Positions 1 to 7,756 of a DNA stretch of 64,000 nt are shown here, piece by piece. This DNA is from Azospirillum sp. 412522. Lineage in GTDB: Bacteria; Pseudomonadota; Alphaproteobacteria; Azospirillales; Azospirillaceae. The stretch lies in contig NZ_RWIJ01000018.1 in assembly GCF_019805165.1 (NCBI RefSeq), forward strand, positions 28,243 to 92,242. Direction: 5' to 3'. A model generated the notes under the pieces. The model saw nothing but the letters and a program-made list of their open reading frames with translations, made no database searches and was not told where the DNA came from. How positions within the stretch are numbered: the stretch's first letter is position 1; every line of letters starts with the position of its first letter. The translations under genes were made by a program, and so were the position numbers.

Positions 1-348
1 GATGCCGAGACTGCCGGCGATGGTCGATCCGATCAGGTCGGGCGCCTTGTAGTAGACATGGTAGCTGAGCCACAGCGCCGGGCGGCGGGCCGGCTCGGCA
101 GCGTAGAGCGACAGCAGGCGGTCGCGCTCGGCGGCGGCGGCGGCGGTCAGTTGGGCCTGCGCGGCGGGGGCGCCGGCGCCGTCATAGACGCGCAGGCCGC
201 TCGCCACCTCCACCGGGGCGGTGGCTTCCAGCGCGCGCAGGATCAGCCGTGCCATCTGGCGGTCGCCGGAGGGGATCGGGTGATCGACCGGCTTCAACGG
301 GGCGTAGAAGGCGATGCGCGGGAGGGCGTTTCGGGGGGCGGTCGTCAC
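1..348 (-). CDS. glycosyltransferase, N-terminal part (cut by window edge)
   Basis: Only the first 116 codons lie in the window; the gene runs off the left end. It starts with GTG at 348, overlapping the stop of the upstream glycosyltransferase by 4 bp (GTGA), which fixes the start and implies translational coupling. The N-terminus (MTTAPRNALPRIAFYAPLK, followed by a PSGDRQMARL stretch) resembles the first Rossmann half of GT-B glycosyltransferases, where a loop after the first strand is followed by a long helix. No sugar or acceptor can be deduced. With the next two genes it forms a minus-strand glycosyltransferase cluster, perhaps for a surface polysaccharide or glycolipid. The family call is moderately sure because the donor-binding half is missing. 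Confidence 0.65.
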   Translation of the reverse strand, partial: MTTAPRNALPRIAFYAPLKPVDHPIPSGDRQMARLILRALEATAPVEVASGLRVYDGAGAPAAQAQLTAAAAAERDRLLSLYAAEPARRPALWLSYHVYYKAPDLIGSTIAGSLGI

Positions 349-1580
349 GCCGCGGCCTCTTCCAGCCGGCGGACGAGACGGTCGATGCCGGCGGTCATGC
401 CGAACTCGGCGCGCAGCCGGCCATGGGCGGCCTCGCCCAGTGCCAAGCGCAGGGGTGGGTCGGTGACGAGCCGCTCCAGCGCGGCGGCGATGGCGGGCGG
501 GGTGCCGTCGGTCAGCAGGCCATGGGTGCCGTCGGCGATGAATTCCGGGATGGCCGACACCGCGGTGGACAGGATGGCGAGGCGCTGGCTCGCCGCCTCC
601 ATCAGCACGTTGGGCAGGCCGTCGCGGTCGCCGTCGCCGGCCACCACGCTGGTCAGCACGAACAGGTCGGCATGGCGCAGCGCCTCGATCACGGTCGCCT
701 GGTCCTGGGCGCCGCGCCATTCGATGCGGTCGGAGAGGCCGAGCCGTTCGGCCTGGGCGCGCAGGGCCTGCTTGAGGTCGCCGGAGCCGATATGGACCAG
801 CCGCCAGTGCAGCCCGTCCGGCAGCGTCGCCAGCGCGTCGAGCAGCCGGTCGTAGCCCTTCTTCTCCACCAGCCGGCCGACCGACAGGATCTCCACCGCA
901 AGGGTAGGGGTGGAGCCGTCGCGTGGCGGGGCGGCCGCCCGGTCCGGCGGGTCGGGGAAGCGCGAGAGGTCGAGGCCGTGATAGACGAGGTCGATGCGCG
1001 ACGGATCGGCGGCCAGACCGCGCAGATGCGCCGCCCCGACGGCGGTGCAGGTGGCGCCGAAGCGGGCGTCGGCCAGCTTCTCGCGCTTCTCCCACTCCGG
1101 CGTCGTCCAGATGTCCTTGGCATGGGCGGAGAAGCCCCAGCCGATGCCGCGGATCGACGCCGCATAGCGCCCGACCGAGGCCGGGGTGTGCAGGAAATGG
1201 GCGTAGAGGAAGGGGACGTCGGCCGGCAGCTCCGCCGCCAGAACCAGGGCCTGCCCGAAGCGGCGGCCGCGGTTGGCGGTGCGGTCGCGCCCCAGGTCGC
1301 GCAGCCACGCCGCCGCCGTGCGCGCCAGCCCGGCGGGGTGGCGCAGGATCAGGCGGCCGAGCGCCCGCAGGACGCGGCCCGGCTCGTCGCGCAGATATTC
1401 CGGCAGGTAATGGACCGGGGCGGTGATGCGGTCGTGCAGGGCGTGGCGGCGGCTGTCGGTCGGGTGGCGCAGCGACCAGATCGCCAGATCGACGCCGCGC
1501 TGCTGGAGGGCCAGAAGCTCCTGCGCGATGAAGGTCTCCGACAGGCGGGGATAGCCCTTCACCACAACGGCGATCTTCAT
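345..1580 (-). CDS. GT4-family glycosyltransferase
   Basis: A 411-residue GT-B glycosyltransferase that probably moves a sugar from a nucleotide donor to a cell-envelope acceptor at the cytoplasmic face of the membrane. The N-terminal half opens with MKIAVVVKGYPRLSETFI, typical of this family, and has GWGFSAHAKDIW before the hinge. The C-terminal half has VGRLVEKKGYDRLLDA and an E-x7-E-like stretch around LPNVLMEAASQ, where the donor nucleotide is usually held. I chose the ATG at 1580 because the protein then begins directly with the first beta strand; the frame stays open to 1604 but neither site has a strong ribosome-binding site. It is coupled to the next gene by a GTGA overlap. Substrate unknown. 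Confidence 0.85.
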   Translation of the reverse strand: MKIAVVVKGYPRLSETFIAQELLALQQRGVDLAIWSLRHPTDSRRHALHDRITAPVHYLPEYLRDEPGRVLRALGRLILRHPAGLARTAAAWLRDLGRDRTANRGRRFGQALVLAAELPADVPFLYAHFLHTPASVGRYAASIRGIGWGFSAHAKDIWTTPEWEKREKLADARFGATCTAVGAAHLRGLAADPSRIDLVYHGLDLSRFPDPPDRAAAPPRDGSTPTLAVEILSVGRLVEKKGYDRLLDALATLPDGLHWRLVHIGSGDLKQALRAQAERLGLSDRIEWRGAQDQATVIEALRHADLFVLTSVVAGDGDRDGLPNVLMEAASQRLAILSTAVSAIPEFIADGTHGLLTDGTPPAIAAALERLVTDPPLRLALGEAAHGRLRAEFGMTAGIDRLVRRLEEAAA

Positions 1581-1642
1581 AGCTTTACGAGTCACCATGC
1601 ACACCGGACGGCATCATGCCGTCCGTTCCCTGGGTGATTAGG

Positions 1643-1806
1643 GTAATCGCATATGGAATCCGGATTCCCATGAAAGGACTCCCGTCATCCCCGCGAAGGC
1701 TGGGATCCAGGAAACTTTGTGCGAAATATTTGAAACGGCTGGATTCCCGCCTTCGCGGGAATGACGTGGTTCCTTGTGTAGGATCATAGCTGCCAAATGC
1801 GATCAC
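1643..1806 (+). repeat. MITE-like element, copy 1 (164 bp)
   Basis: The element is bounded by GTAATCGCATATG on the left and CAAATGCGATCAC on the right, imperfect copies of the perfect ends seen in the other two elements (15057-15211 and 45547-45712). Inside are two hairpins built on CCCCGCGAAGGC and CCCGCCTTCGCGGG, separated by a GGAAACTTTGTGCG core. It fills most of the gap between two glycosyltransferase genes. No open reading frame of its own; probably a non-autonomous mobile element. Confidence 0.75.
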
Positions 1807-1819
1807 CGTTCCTCTCCGG

Positions 1820-3133
1820 TCATGCGCGCTTGCCCGCCATGGCGCGGGACAGCCGTTCCGCCGCCCGGCGGATCGGCGTGACGGGCTTGGTGCAATCGGC
1901 CGCCGGGGCCGCCCCCAGGACCTCGCGCGTCAGGTCGACGATGCGCTCCAGCCCGCCGAGCAGGCCGGGCAGCGGGCTGGCCGAGGGCGGCGGCTGGCTG
2001 GACAGGGCGCGGATGGCGTCGGCCATCGCCCGCGGGTCGGCGCCGTCGCGGTCGCAGTCCAGCGTGCGCAGCAGGCCCAGCTCCTCCGCCGCCTCGGCGC
2101 GGATGCGCTGTTCCAGCCGGGGACGGGTGCGCGGGGCCAGCACCGACGGCTTGTCGAAGGACAGGATCTCGCAGAAGGTGTTGTAGCCGCCCATCGCAAC
2201 CACGCCGACGGCACCGGCATAGAGATCCTCCATGCGGGAATGGAAGTTGATGGTCTCCACCCTGCCCTTCAGCCGGCGGATGCGGGCGGCGAACTCCTGG
2301 CGGCGGGCATCCTCCAGGAAGGGACCGTAGACGATCAGGGCGCCGGGGGCGAGGCCGGGATCGCTCTCATAGGCGGAGATGGTCCAGTCGACCAGGGCCG
2401 CCCCGTCGCCGCCGCCGCCGGGCGTCACCAGCACGTAAGGGGCCGCCATCGCGGGGTCTCCGGCCTGGACGGCGCCGCCGCCCTCCGTCGGCTCGCGCCG
2501 CAGATAGCCGGTGTAGCGCAGCCGCGCCGCGATCCCGTCCGGCAGGTCGAGGCCGTCGAGCGGGCGGTAGACCTCCGGCAGGCCGTAGATCCAGAGCTGG
2601 TCGTAATAGCGCTCGATGGCGGCGACCGCCTCCTTGCGCTCCCATTCCGGCTGGAGGGCTTCCGGGGCGTCCAGCACGTCGCGCAGGCCGAGCACCACGC
2701 GGGTGTTGCCGCTCGCCCGCATCTCCTCCAGCGCCGGCAGGAATTCGCCGTGCAGGCCGGTCGGCTCCTTGTCGACGATGGCCAGCGTCGGGCGGAAGGC
2801 GCGGGCGGTGGCGCGGATGATCTCCGCCCGGATGGCGGTGGTCTCCTCGATCGGCAGGCCGAGGTTGCGGGCGGTGTAGCCGCCGTCCTGCGTCTTCACC
2901 ACGCCGGGCAGGCGGACATGGTCGACCCGCTCGGGGAAGTCGAAGCGGCCGGCGACCGGCGAGCCGGTGAGGATCAGCGCCGAGGCGTCGGGAAAGGCCG
3001 AGACCAGGGCCTGGGCGATGGTCCGCGACCGCCGCAGATGGCCCAGCCCGAAGGTGTCGTGGCTGTAGAGCAGGATGCGCGGCGGCGTCCGGTCGGGATG
3101 GATGGACCGAAGGGGCGGCTGTGGCTGGTGCAT
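1820..3133 (-). CDS. MurG/GT28-like glycosyltransferase
   Basis: A 437-residue protein whose N-terminal half begins after a short Pro-rich leader with ILLYSHDTFGLGHLRRSRTI. That is the glycine-loop pattern of GT28/MurG-like enzymes and UDP-sugar transferases (GxGHxxR). The C-terminal half has VLVTPGGGGDGAALVD, then GVVAMGGYNTFCEILSF, the donor-binding loop where MurG has a comparable GG-N-E arrangement. It is not MurG itself: the sequence is longer and the context is not a cell-wall cluster. It lies upstream of two other glycosyltransferases on the same strand, separated by a MITE-like element, so it may act in the same glycan pathway. Acceptor and donor are not predictable. Confidence 0.75.
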   Translation of the reverse strand: MHQPQPPLRSIHPDRTPPRILLYSHDTFGLGHLRRSRTIAQALVSAFPDASALILTGSPVAGRFDFPERVDHVRLPGVVKTQDGGYTARNLGLPIEETTAIRAEIIRATARAFRPTLAIVDKEPTGLHGEFLPALEEMRASGNTRVVLGLRDVLDAPEALQPEWERKEAVAAIERYYDQLWIYGLPEVYRPLDGLDLPDGIAARLRYTGYLRREPTEGGGAVQAGDPAMAAPYVLVTPGGGGDGAALVDWTISAYESDPGLAPGALIVYGPFLEDARRQEFAARIRRLKGRVETINFHSRMEDLYAGAVGVVAMGGYNTFCEILSFDKPSVLAPRTRPRLEQRIRAEAAEELGLLRTLDCDRDGADPRAMADAIRALSSQPPPSASPLPGLLGGLERIVDLTREVLGAAPAADCTKPVTPIRRAAERLSRAMAGKRA

Positions 3134-3401
3134 GCTCGGACACTCCGCTTCAGCAATGCTTCGGAACCGAAAACCCGTCGCGGAACAGATCGCTGTGCTT
3201 GTCTTTGGAACCGGTTCGGCGCCGGCGGTTGCGGGGTCGTCCAGGCGCCGGCGGCAAGGCTCCAGCCTGGAGAGAACCCCTCACATGGATCTTGCCGCGC
3301 ATCAATATGACTTCCGACCGGGTGAGGGCAACGCATCTATGCGCTGTGATATATATGAGTGCCGGCCGGGCCGCCAGCCGGCTTCCAGAGGGGAGAACGG
3401 G
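3134..3401. other. intergenic region between transporter and glycosyltransferase genes
   Basis: No convincing gene in these 268 bp. The region is less GC-rich near 3296-3360. A GCCGGC hairpin at 3361-3382 lies just after the permease stop (read on the minus strand), but no U-run follows, so a terminator is only possible. The promoter of the glycosyltransferase starting at 3133 should lie here. Confidence 0.4.
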
Positions 3402-4598
3402 TCAGTCGCCATGGTAGGGATCCAGGGCGTCGCGCAGCCCGTCGCCGAAGAAGTTGAAGGACAAGACTACCAGGATCACCGGGAGCATCGGCAATGACAC
3501 CCAGGGATAGGTTTCCACGGCCATAAGGTTCTGGGCGTCGTTCAGCATCACCCCCCAACTGGTCGCCGGCGGGCGCAGGCCCAGCCCCAGGAAGGACAGT
3601 GCCGTTTCGCCCAGGATCATCGCCGGGATCGACAGGGTGGCGCTGGCCAGCAGGTGGCTGGCGAAGTTGGGCAGCAGGTGGCGGCGGATGATGCGCGCCG
3701 GGCTGGCCCCCATCAGTTCCGCCGCCATGACGAAATCCTCCTCGCGGAGCGCCAGGAAGCGCGAGCGCACGGCGCGGGCCAGCGACGGCCAGTCGAGCAG
3801 CCCGAGGATGACGGAGATGCAGAGGAACACCGTCACCGGCGACCATTGCGCCGGCACCGCGGCGGACAGCGCCAGCCACAGCGGCAGTTCGGGGAGCGAT
3901 TTCAGGATCTCCGACAGGCGCTGCACTCCGGCGTCGATCCAGCCGCCGAAATAGCCGGCCATGCCGCCCAGCGTGATGCCGATGGCGAAGGACACGGCGA
4001 TGCCGAGCAGCCCGACGGTCAGCGACAGCTGCGCCCCGATGGCGAGGCGCGACAGCATGTCCCGCCCCAGCCGGTCGGTGCCCAGCAGGTGCAGCGAGGC
4101 GTCCGGCGGCGGGCAGACCAGCCGGACCCGCGATTCGACCAGACCCAGGAAGCGGTAGGGCGCGCCGGGGCAGAGGAACTGCAGCGGCATCGGCCGGCTG
4201 CTGTCGGTCTCGTAGCGCCAGCGATAGTCCTTCAGGTCGGGCTTGCCGGTGGTCGGGTAGACGAAGGGGCCGATGAACTGTCCGTCGTGGAACAGGTGGA
4301 TGCCCTGCGGCGGGGCGTAGAGATGCTCGACGTCGCGCTCGTTGGCGCCGTAGGGCACCAGGAAATCGACGAAGGGCAGGCTGAGATAGGACAGCCCGAG
4401 GAACAGCGCACCCAGCACCGCCAGCCGGTGGCGCAGGAAGCGGCGCAGCATCAGCCGCCCGGTGGAGGCGTGCGCGTCGAAGCGGGTGGCCGGGACGTCC
4501 GCCGCCGGATCGGGATAGGGCCGGTCGTCGACGTAATGCTCCCAGCTGCCGCCGGTCTTGCCGCTCGCGCCCCCTTCCTTCATGCCCCCTTCCTTCAT
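3402..4598 (-). CDS. YejE-like ABC peptide transporter permease
   Basis: A 398-residue inner-membrane permease of the oligopeptide/microcin C (YejE, DppC-like) type. A long hydrophilic N-terminus precedes the first membrane segment (about 60-80). A periplasmic loop with GTDRLGRDMLSRL follows, then the binding-protein-dependent permease domain with the EAA coupling motif around EEDFVMAAELMGAS and a conserved end (SFNFFGDGLRDALDP). The ATG at 4598 overlaps the stop of the preceding permease by ATGA. The start region carries a duplicated MKEGG pair, so a second in-frame start lies 5 codons on. Together with the adjacent permease, binding protein and dual ATPase it makes a complete importer for small peptides or opine-like compounds. 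Confidence 0.88.
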   Translation of the reverse strand: MKEGGMKEGGASGKTGGSWEHYVDDRPYPDPAADVPATRFDAHASTGRLMLRRFLRHRLAVLGALFLGLSYLSLPFVDFLVPYGANERDVEHLYAPPQGIHLFHDGQFIGPFVYPTTGKPDLKDYRWRYETDSSRPMPLQFLCPGAPYRFLGLVESRVRLVCPPPDASLHLLGTDRLGRDMLSRLAIGAQLSLTVGLLGIAVSFAIGITLGGMAGYFGGWIDAGVQRLSEILKSLPELPLWLALSAAVPAQWSPVTVFLCISVILGLLDWPSLARAVRSRFLALREEDFVMAAELMGASPARIIRRHLLPNFASHLLASATLSIPAMILGETALSFLGLGLRPPATSWGVMLNDAQNLMAVETYPWVSLPMLPVILVVLSFNFFGDGLRDALDPYHGD

Positions 4599-5626
4599 GA
4601 CTGGGCCTTCCTTGCCTTGCCGAGGCGGATGCGCGGGTCGAGCAGGGCCAGCGCGATGTCGGAGACCAGCATGCCGACCAGCACCAGCAGCGAGATGAAC
4701 ATCAGGATGAAGCCGGACAGGAAGATGTCCTGCGCCCGCAGCGCCTCCAGCAGGGCCGGGCCGATGGTCGGCAGGCTCAGCACGACGGAGATCAGCACCG
4801 ACCCCGACACCAGCGACGGCAGGAGCGAGCCGATGTCGGAGACGAAGGGGTTCAGCGCCATGCGCAATGGGTAGCGGGTCAGCCGGCGCAGCGGCGGCAC
4901 GCCCTTGGCCTTGGCGGTGACGACATAGGGCTTGCCCAGCTCGTCCAGCAGGTTGGCGCGCAGGCGCCGCACCATGGCGGCGGTGCCGGACAGGCCGATG
5001 ACGATGGTCGGGATGATCAGGTGTTCCAGCACCGAGCCGATCTTGGCCCAGCTCAAGGGCTGGTCCTCGTATTTCGCGTCGACCAGCCCGCCGATGGGCA
5101 GGCCCAGCCATTTCTGGCCGTAATAGAGCAGGATCAGCGCCAGGAGGAAGTTCGGCGTCGCCAGCCCGATATAGCCGACGGCGGCGGCCAGATAGTCGAC
5201 CCAGCTGTTGGCGCGGATCGCCGCCAGCGCCCCCAGCGGGAAGGACACCAGATAGACGAACAGCACGGCGGCGAGGTTGAGGATGACGGTGAACCACAGC
5301 GTCTCCCCCACCACCTCGGACACCGGCTTGTTGAACTCGAAGGACCAGCCGAGCTCGCCCTGCAGCAGGCCGTGGAAGCCGTTCGGTCCCGGCCAGACGC
5401 CGATCCAGACCAGATATTGCTCCGGCAGCGGGCGGTCGAGCGAATATTCGTGGCGCAGGAACTCGGCCTTCGCCAGACCGGCCTCCTGTCCGGTGGCGCG
5501 CAGCTCGGCGATCTGGTTGGACAGATAGTCGCCGGGCGGCAGGTTGATGACGATGAAGATCAGCATCGACACCACGAACAGCGTCGGCACCATCACCAGC
5601 AGCCGGTGCAGGATGAAGCGCAGCAT
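4595..5626 (-). CDS. YejB-like ABC peptide transporter permease
   Basis: A 343-residue integral membrane protein, first of the two permeases. It starts MLRFILHRLLVMVPTLFVVS, a typical YejB/DppB N-terminal membrane helix. The IFIVINLPPGDYL segment follows, then a long periplasmic loop and several further helices, with an EAA-like loop near ELGKPYVVTAKAKGV. Six membrane segments in all are expected. Start is 6 bp after the stop of the binding-protein gene, and the stop overlaps the next permease (ATGA). The long insertion between the first and second helices (roughly residues 35-115) is typical of the Yej subgroup, which imports microcin C-like peptides in enterobacteria. The substrate here is unknown. 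Confidence 0.9.
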   Translation of the reverse strand: MLRFILHRLLVMVPTLFVVSMLIFIVINLPPGDYLSNQIAELRATGQEAGLAKAEFLRHEYSLDRPLPEQYLVWIGVWPGPNGFHGLLQGELGWSFEFNKPVSEVVGETLWFTVILNLAAVLFVYLVSFPLGALAAIRANSWVDYLAAAVGYIGLATPNFLLALILLYYGQKWLGLPIGGLVDAKYEDQPLSWAKIGSVLEHLIIPTIVIGLSGTAAMVRRLRANLLDELGKPYVVTAKAKGVPPLRRLTRYPLRMALNPFVSDIGSLLPSLVSGSVLISVVLSLPTIGPALLEALRAQDIFLSGFILMFISLLVLVGMLVSDIALALLDPRIRLGKARKAQS

Positions 5627-5632
5627 GGGCGG

Positions 5633-7756
5633 TCAGTCCTCCCGGCGATGGATGCCGGCCGGCTCGGGATCGGCCGGGCGGGCGTCGGCGAAATAGAACT
5701 CGTCGGGCCGGTAGACGCCGAGATAGGCGCCGGGATCCCACAGCCACAGCCCCTTGTCCGGGACGTTGAGCAGGCGGTTGGTGACGGCGATCGGCTGCGG
5801 CGTCTTCGACACCACGCCGATGGCGAAGAGCTGGTCGGCATGGATGTCGAGCAGCGCCGACCACAGGGCGCGGCGTTCGGTCTCGTCGGTGGTGTGGCGC
5901 CAGCGCCGGGCGAGGTCCATCAGCTCCTGCGGGAGCGGCATGTCGATCGGTTCGCCGGCGCTGCCGGAGGTCTGGTAATACTGGCCCCATTTCGGCCAGC
6001 TGAAATTCTCCTGGGTCATCGGCGCCAGCTCCTCCGGGATGCTGTCGGGGTCGGGCACGCCGTTGTCCCAGCCGCCCCACACCGCCATCATCGTCTGGCC
6101 GGCATAGACCCGGTTGCGCAGCACGTCGAGGTCCACCGTGCGCATCAGCAGCCGGACGCCGATGTCGCGCCAGGTCTCGGCGATGATCTGCAGCGCGTCG
6201 GAGATTTCCGGCTTCTCGCCGGCGGTCTCGACGATCACCTCCAGCGGCCGGCCGTCGGGCAGCTCGCGGTACAGCTCGCCGCGCCTGCGCTTCAGCCCGA
6301 TCTCGTCGAGCAGGGCGGCCGCCCGCTTGGGGTCGTAGCCGGTCCAGATGCCGTTGCGCTCCCGTTTGAACAGCGGGCTGCTGGGCAGCACGTCGACGCC
6401 GCTCTCCTGCGCCAGACCGAAGAAGAGCGAGCGGTTGATGATCCGGCGGTCGATGCCGAGCGACAGGGCGCGGCGGAAGCGGACGTCGCGCAGCAGGCCG
6501 CGCCAGACCGGGTCGTTGTAGTTCAGGTTGGGATAGAGGGCGATCGCCGCCGCCTTGCCCTCCGGCCACAGCAGGGTTCGGTAGTTGCCCTCCCGCTCGC
6601 CCGAGACCAGCACCGGCACCTGGGAGAAGCTCAGCCCCTCGGCCTGGAGGTCGGCCTTGCCGGTGGCGACCTGGGCCGGGATCAGGCCGCCGGCCATCAC
6701 CGTCACGTCCAGCCCGTCGGCGTAGGGCAGCTGCATGCCGCGGCTGTCGAAGCGGTGGTAGTAGGGGTTGCGCTGGAACAGCAGGTGGGTGCCGGTGCCC
6801 TTGGAGATCGCCATCCAGGGCTGGAGCGTCGGCTCGTCCGGGTTCTCCATCCGGAACATGTCGTCGAGCGCGTTGTGCAGGGCCGCCCAGTTGCGCACCT
6901 TATATTTGGCGATCAGCGGCGCCAGCTCCGCCTCGCTGCTGTAGCGGGCGTGGAAGCGCTTCAGGTAATGGGCTGGGCGGGCGATGAAGGGCGGCCGGGC
7001 GGCGGCCAGCGCCGGCAGGAAATAGGGGTTCGGCTCCTGCCAGCGGAAGCGGGCGGTGACGGCGTCGGGGAAGCTGACCTCCGGCGGCTTGCCGTCCACC
7101 AGCATGAAACGCGGCGGACCGGACGGCGACAGCTTTGGGTTGTTGGCGATGTCCTCCCACCAGTAGCGGATGTCGTCGCTTGTGAAGGGGGCGCCGTCGG
7201 ACCAGCGGTGGCCGGCCCGCAGGGTCAGGGTGAAGTCGCGGCCGTCGACGATATACAGATCCTTCAGGATGTCGGGCACGATCTCCCGCTTGGCGGTGTA
7301 GCCGACCATCCGGGCATAGCCGTAGAGCACGGCGATGCGGCTGTTGCGCCGCTGGGTGATGAAGGTGCGGATCCAGCCGCCGGACCGGCCGAATTCGCGG
7401 CCCTTGGCCTCGAGGTCGACGATCAGCGGCTCGTCCGGCATGCGTTGGCGGACGGGGGGGATCAGGCCGTAGCGCACCTGGTCCGCCAGCATCGGCGGAT
7501 CCTGCGGGTTGAAGGACTGGGCGGCGGCGGGGGTGGCTAGGAGGAGGGTGAGGAGGAGGATCTGCGCGACTACCGCGGTCCACTTTCCTCTCCCCCCCGG
7601 GGAGAGGGTCAGGGTGAGGGGGATGCGTTGCAGGAGCTTTGTGAAAGGGCCGCCGCGCGTCTCCCTCACCCTTCCCACCGCGGAGCGGTGGGCCCCTTCC
7701 CTCTCCCCGGGGGGGAGAGGGTGATAATCTCCGGTGATCGGAAAGTGCCTGCTCAT
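5633..7756 (-). CDS. family 5 extracellular solute-binding protein (YejA-like) with repeat-derived N-terminus
   Basis: A 707-codon gene for the periplasmic receptor of the adjacent importer. The mature part follows an export signal (VVAQILLLTLLLATPAAAQ) and shows the SBP_bac_5 fold: FTLRAGHRWSDGAPFTSDD-type region, a RRALSLGIDRR helix and a C-terminal domain. The ATG at 7756 overlaps the ATPase stop (ATGA) and has a GAGG upstream. About 57 residues lie between that start and the signal peptide, encoded largely by a dispersed hairpin repeat (7587-7721) and reading PLTLTLSPGGRG before the signal. So either the repeat has been absorbed as an unusual pre-signal extension, or a closer start is used. 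I see no in-frame ATG or GTG next to the signal. Family call is sure; the true start is not. Confidence 0.85.
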   Translation of the reverse strand: MSRHFPITGDYHPLPPGEREGAHRSAVGRVRETRGGPFTKLLQRIPLTLTLSPGGRGKWTAVVAQILLLTLLLATPAAAQSFNPQDPPMLADQVRYGLIPPVRQRMPDEPLIVDLEAKGREFGRSGGWIRTFITQRRNSRIAVLYGYARMVGYTAKREIVPDILKDLYIVDGRDFTLTLRAGHRWSDGAPFTSDDIRYWWEDIANNPKLSPSGPPRFMLVDGKPPEVSFPDAVTARFRWQEPNPYFLPALAAARPPFIARPAHYLKRFHARYSSEAELAPLIAKYKVRNWAALHNALDDMFRMENPDEPTLQPWMAISKGTGTHLLFQRNPYYHRFDSRGMQLPYADGLDVTVMAGGLIPAQVATGKADLQAEGLSFSQVPVLVSGEREGNYRTLLWPEGKAAAIALYPNLNYNDPVWRGLLRDVRFRRALSLGIDRRIINRSLFFGLAQESGVDVLPSSPLFKRERNGIWTGYDPKRAAALLDEIGLKRRRGELYRELPDGRPLEVIVETAGEKPEISDALQIIAETWRDIGVRLLMRTVDLDVLRNRVYAGQTMMAVWGGWDNGVPDPDSIPEELAPMTQENFSWPKWGQYYQTSGSAGEPIDMPLPQELMDLARRWRHTTDETERRALWSALLDIHADQLFAIGVVSKTPQPIAVTNRLLNVPDKGLWLWDPGAYLGVYRPDEFYFADARPADPEPAGIHRRED
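7587..7721 (+). repeat. C-rich hairpin repeat inside a coding region
   Basis: A 135-bp repeat flanked by CCTCTCC...GGAGAGGG hairpins at both ends, with a CACCCTTCCCACCGCGG segment between. It belongs to the same family as 9536-9689, 25117-25141, 55981-56090 and the window end. Here it sits between the ATG and the signal peptide of a binding protein and is open in that frame. Confidence 0.8.

Noticed and set aside
5021..7540. Open plus-strand frame of 839 codons
   Set aside because: Antisense to the permease and binding-protein genes; same low-complexity character.
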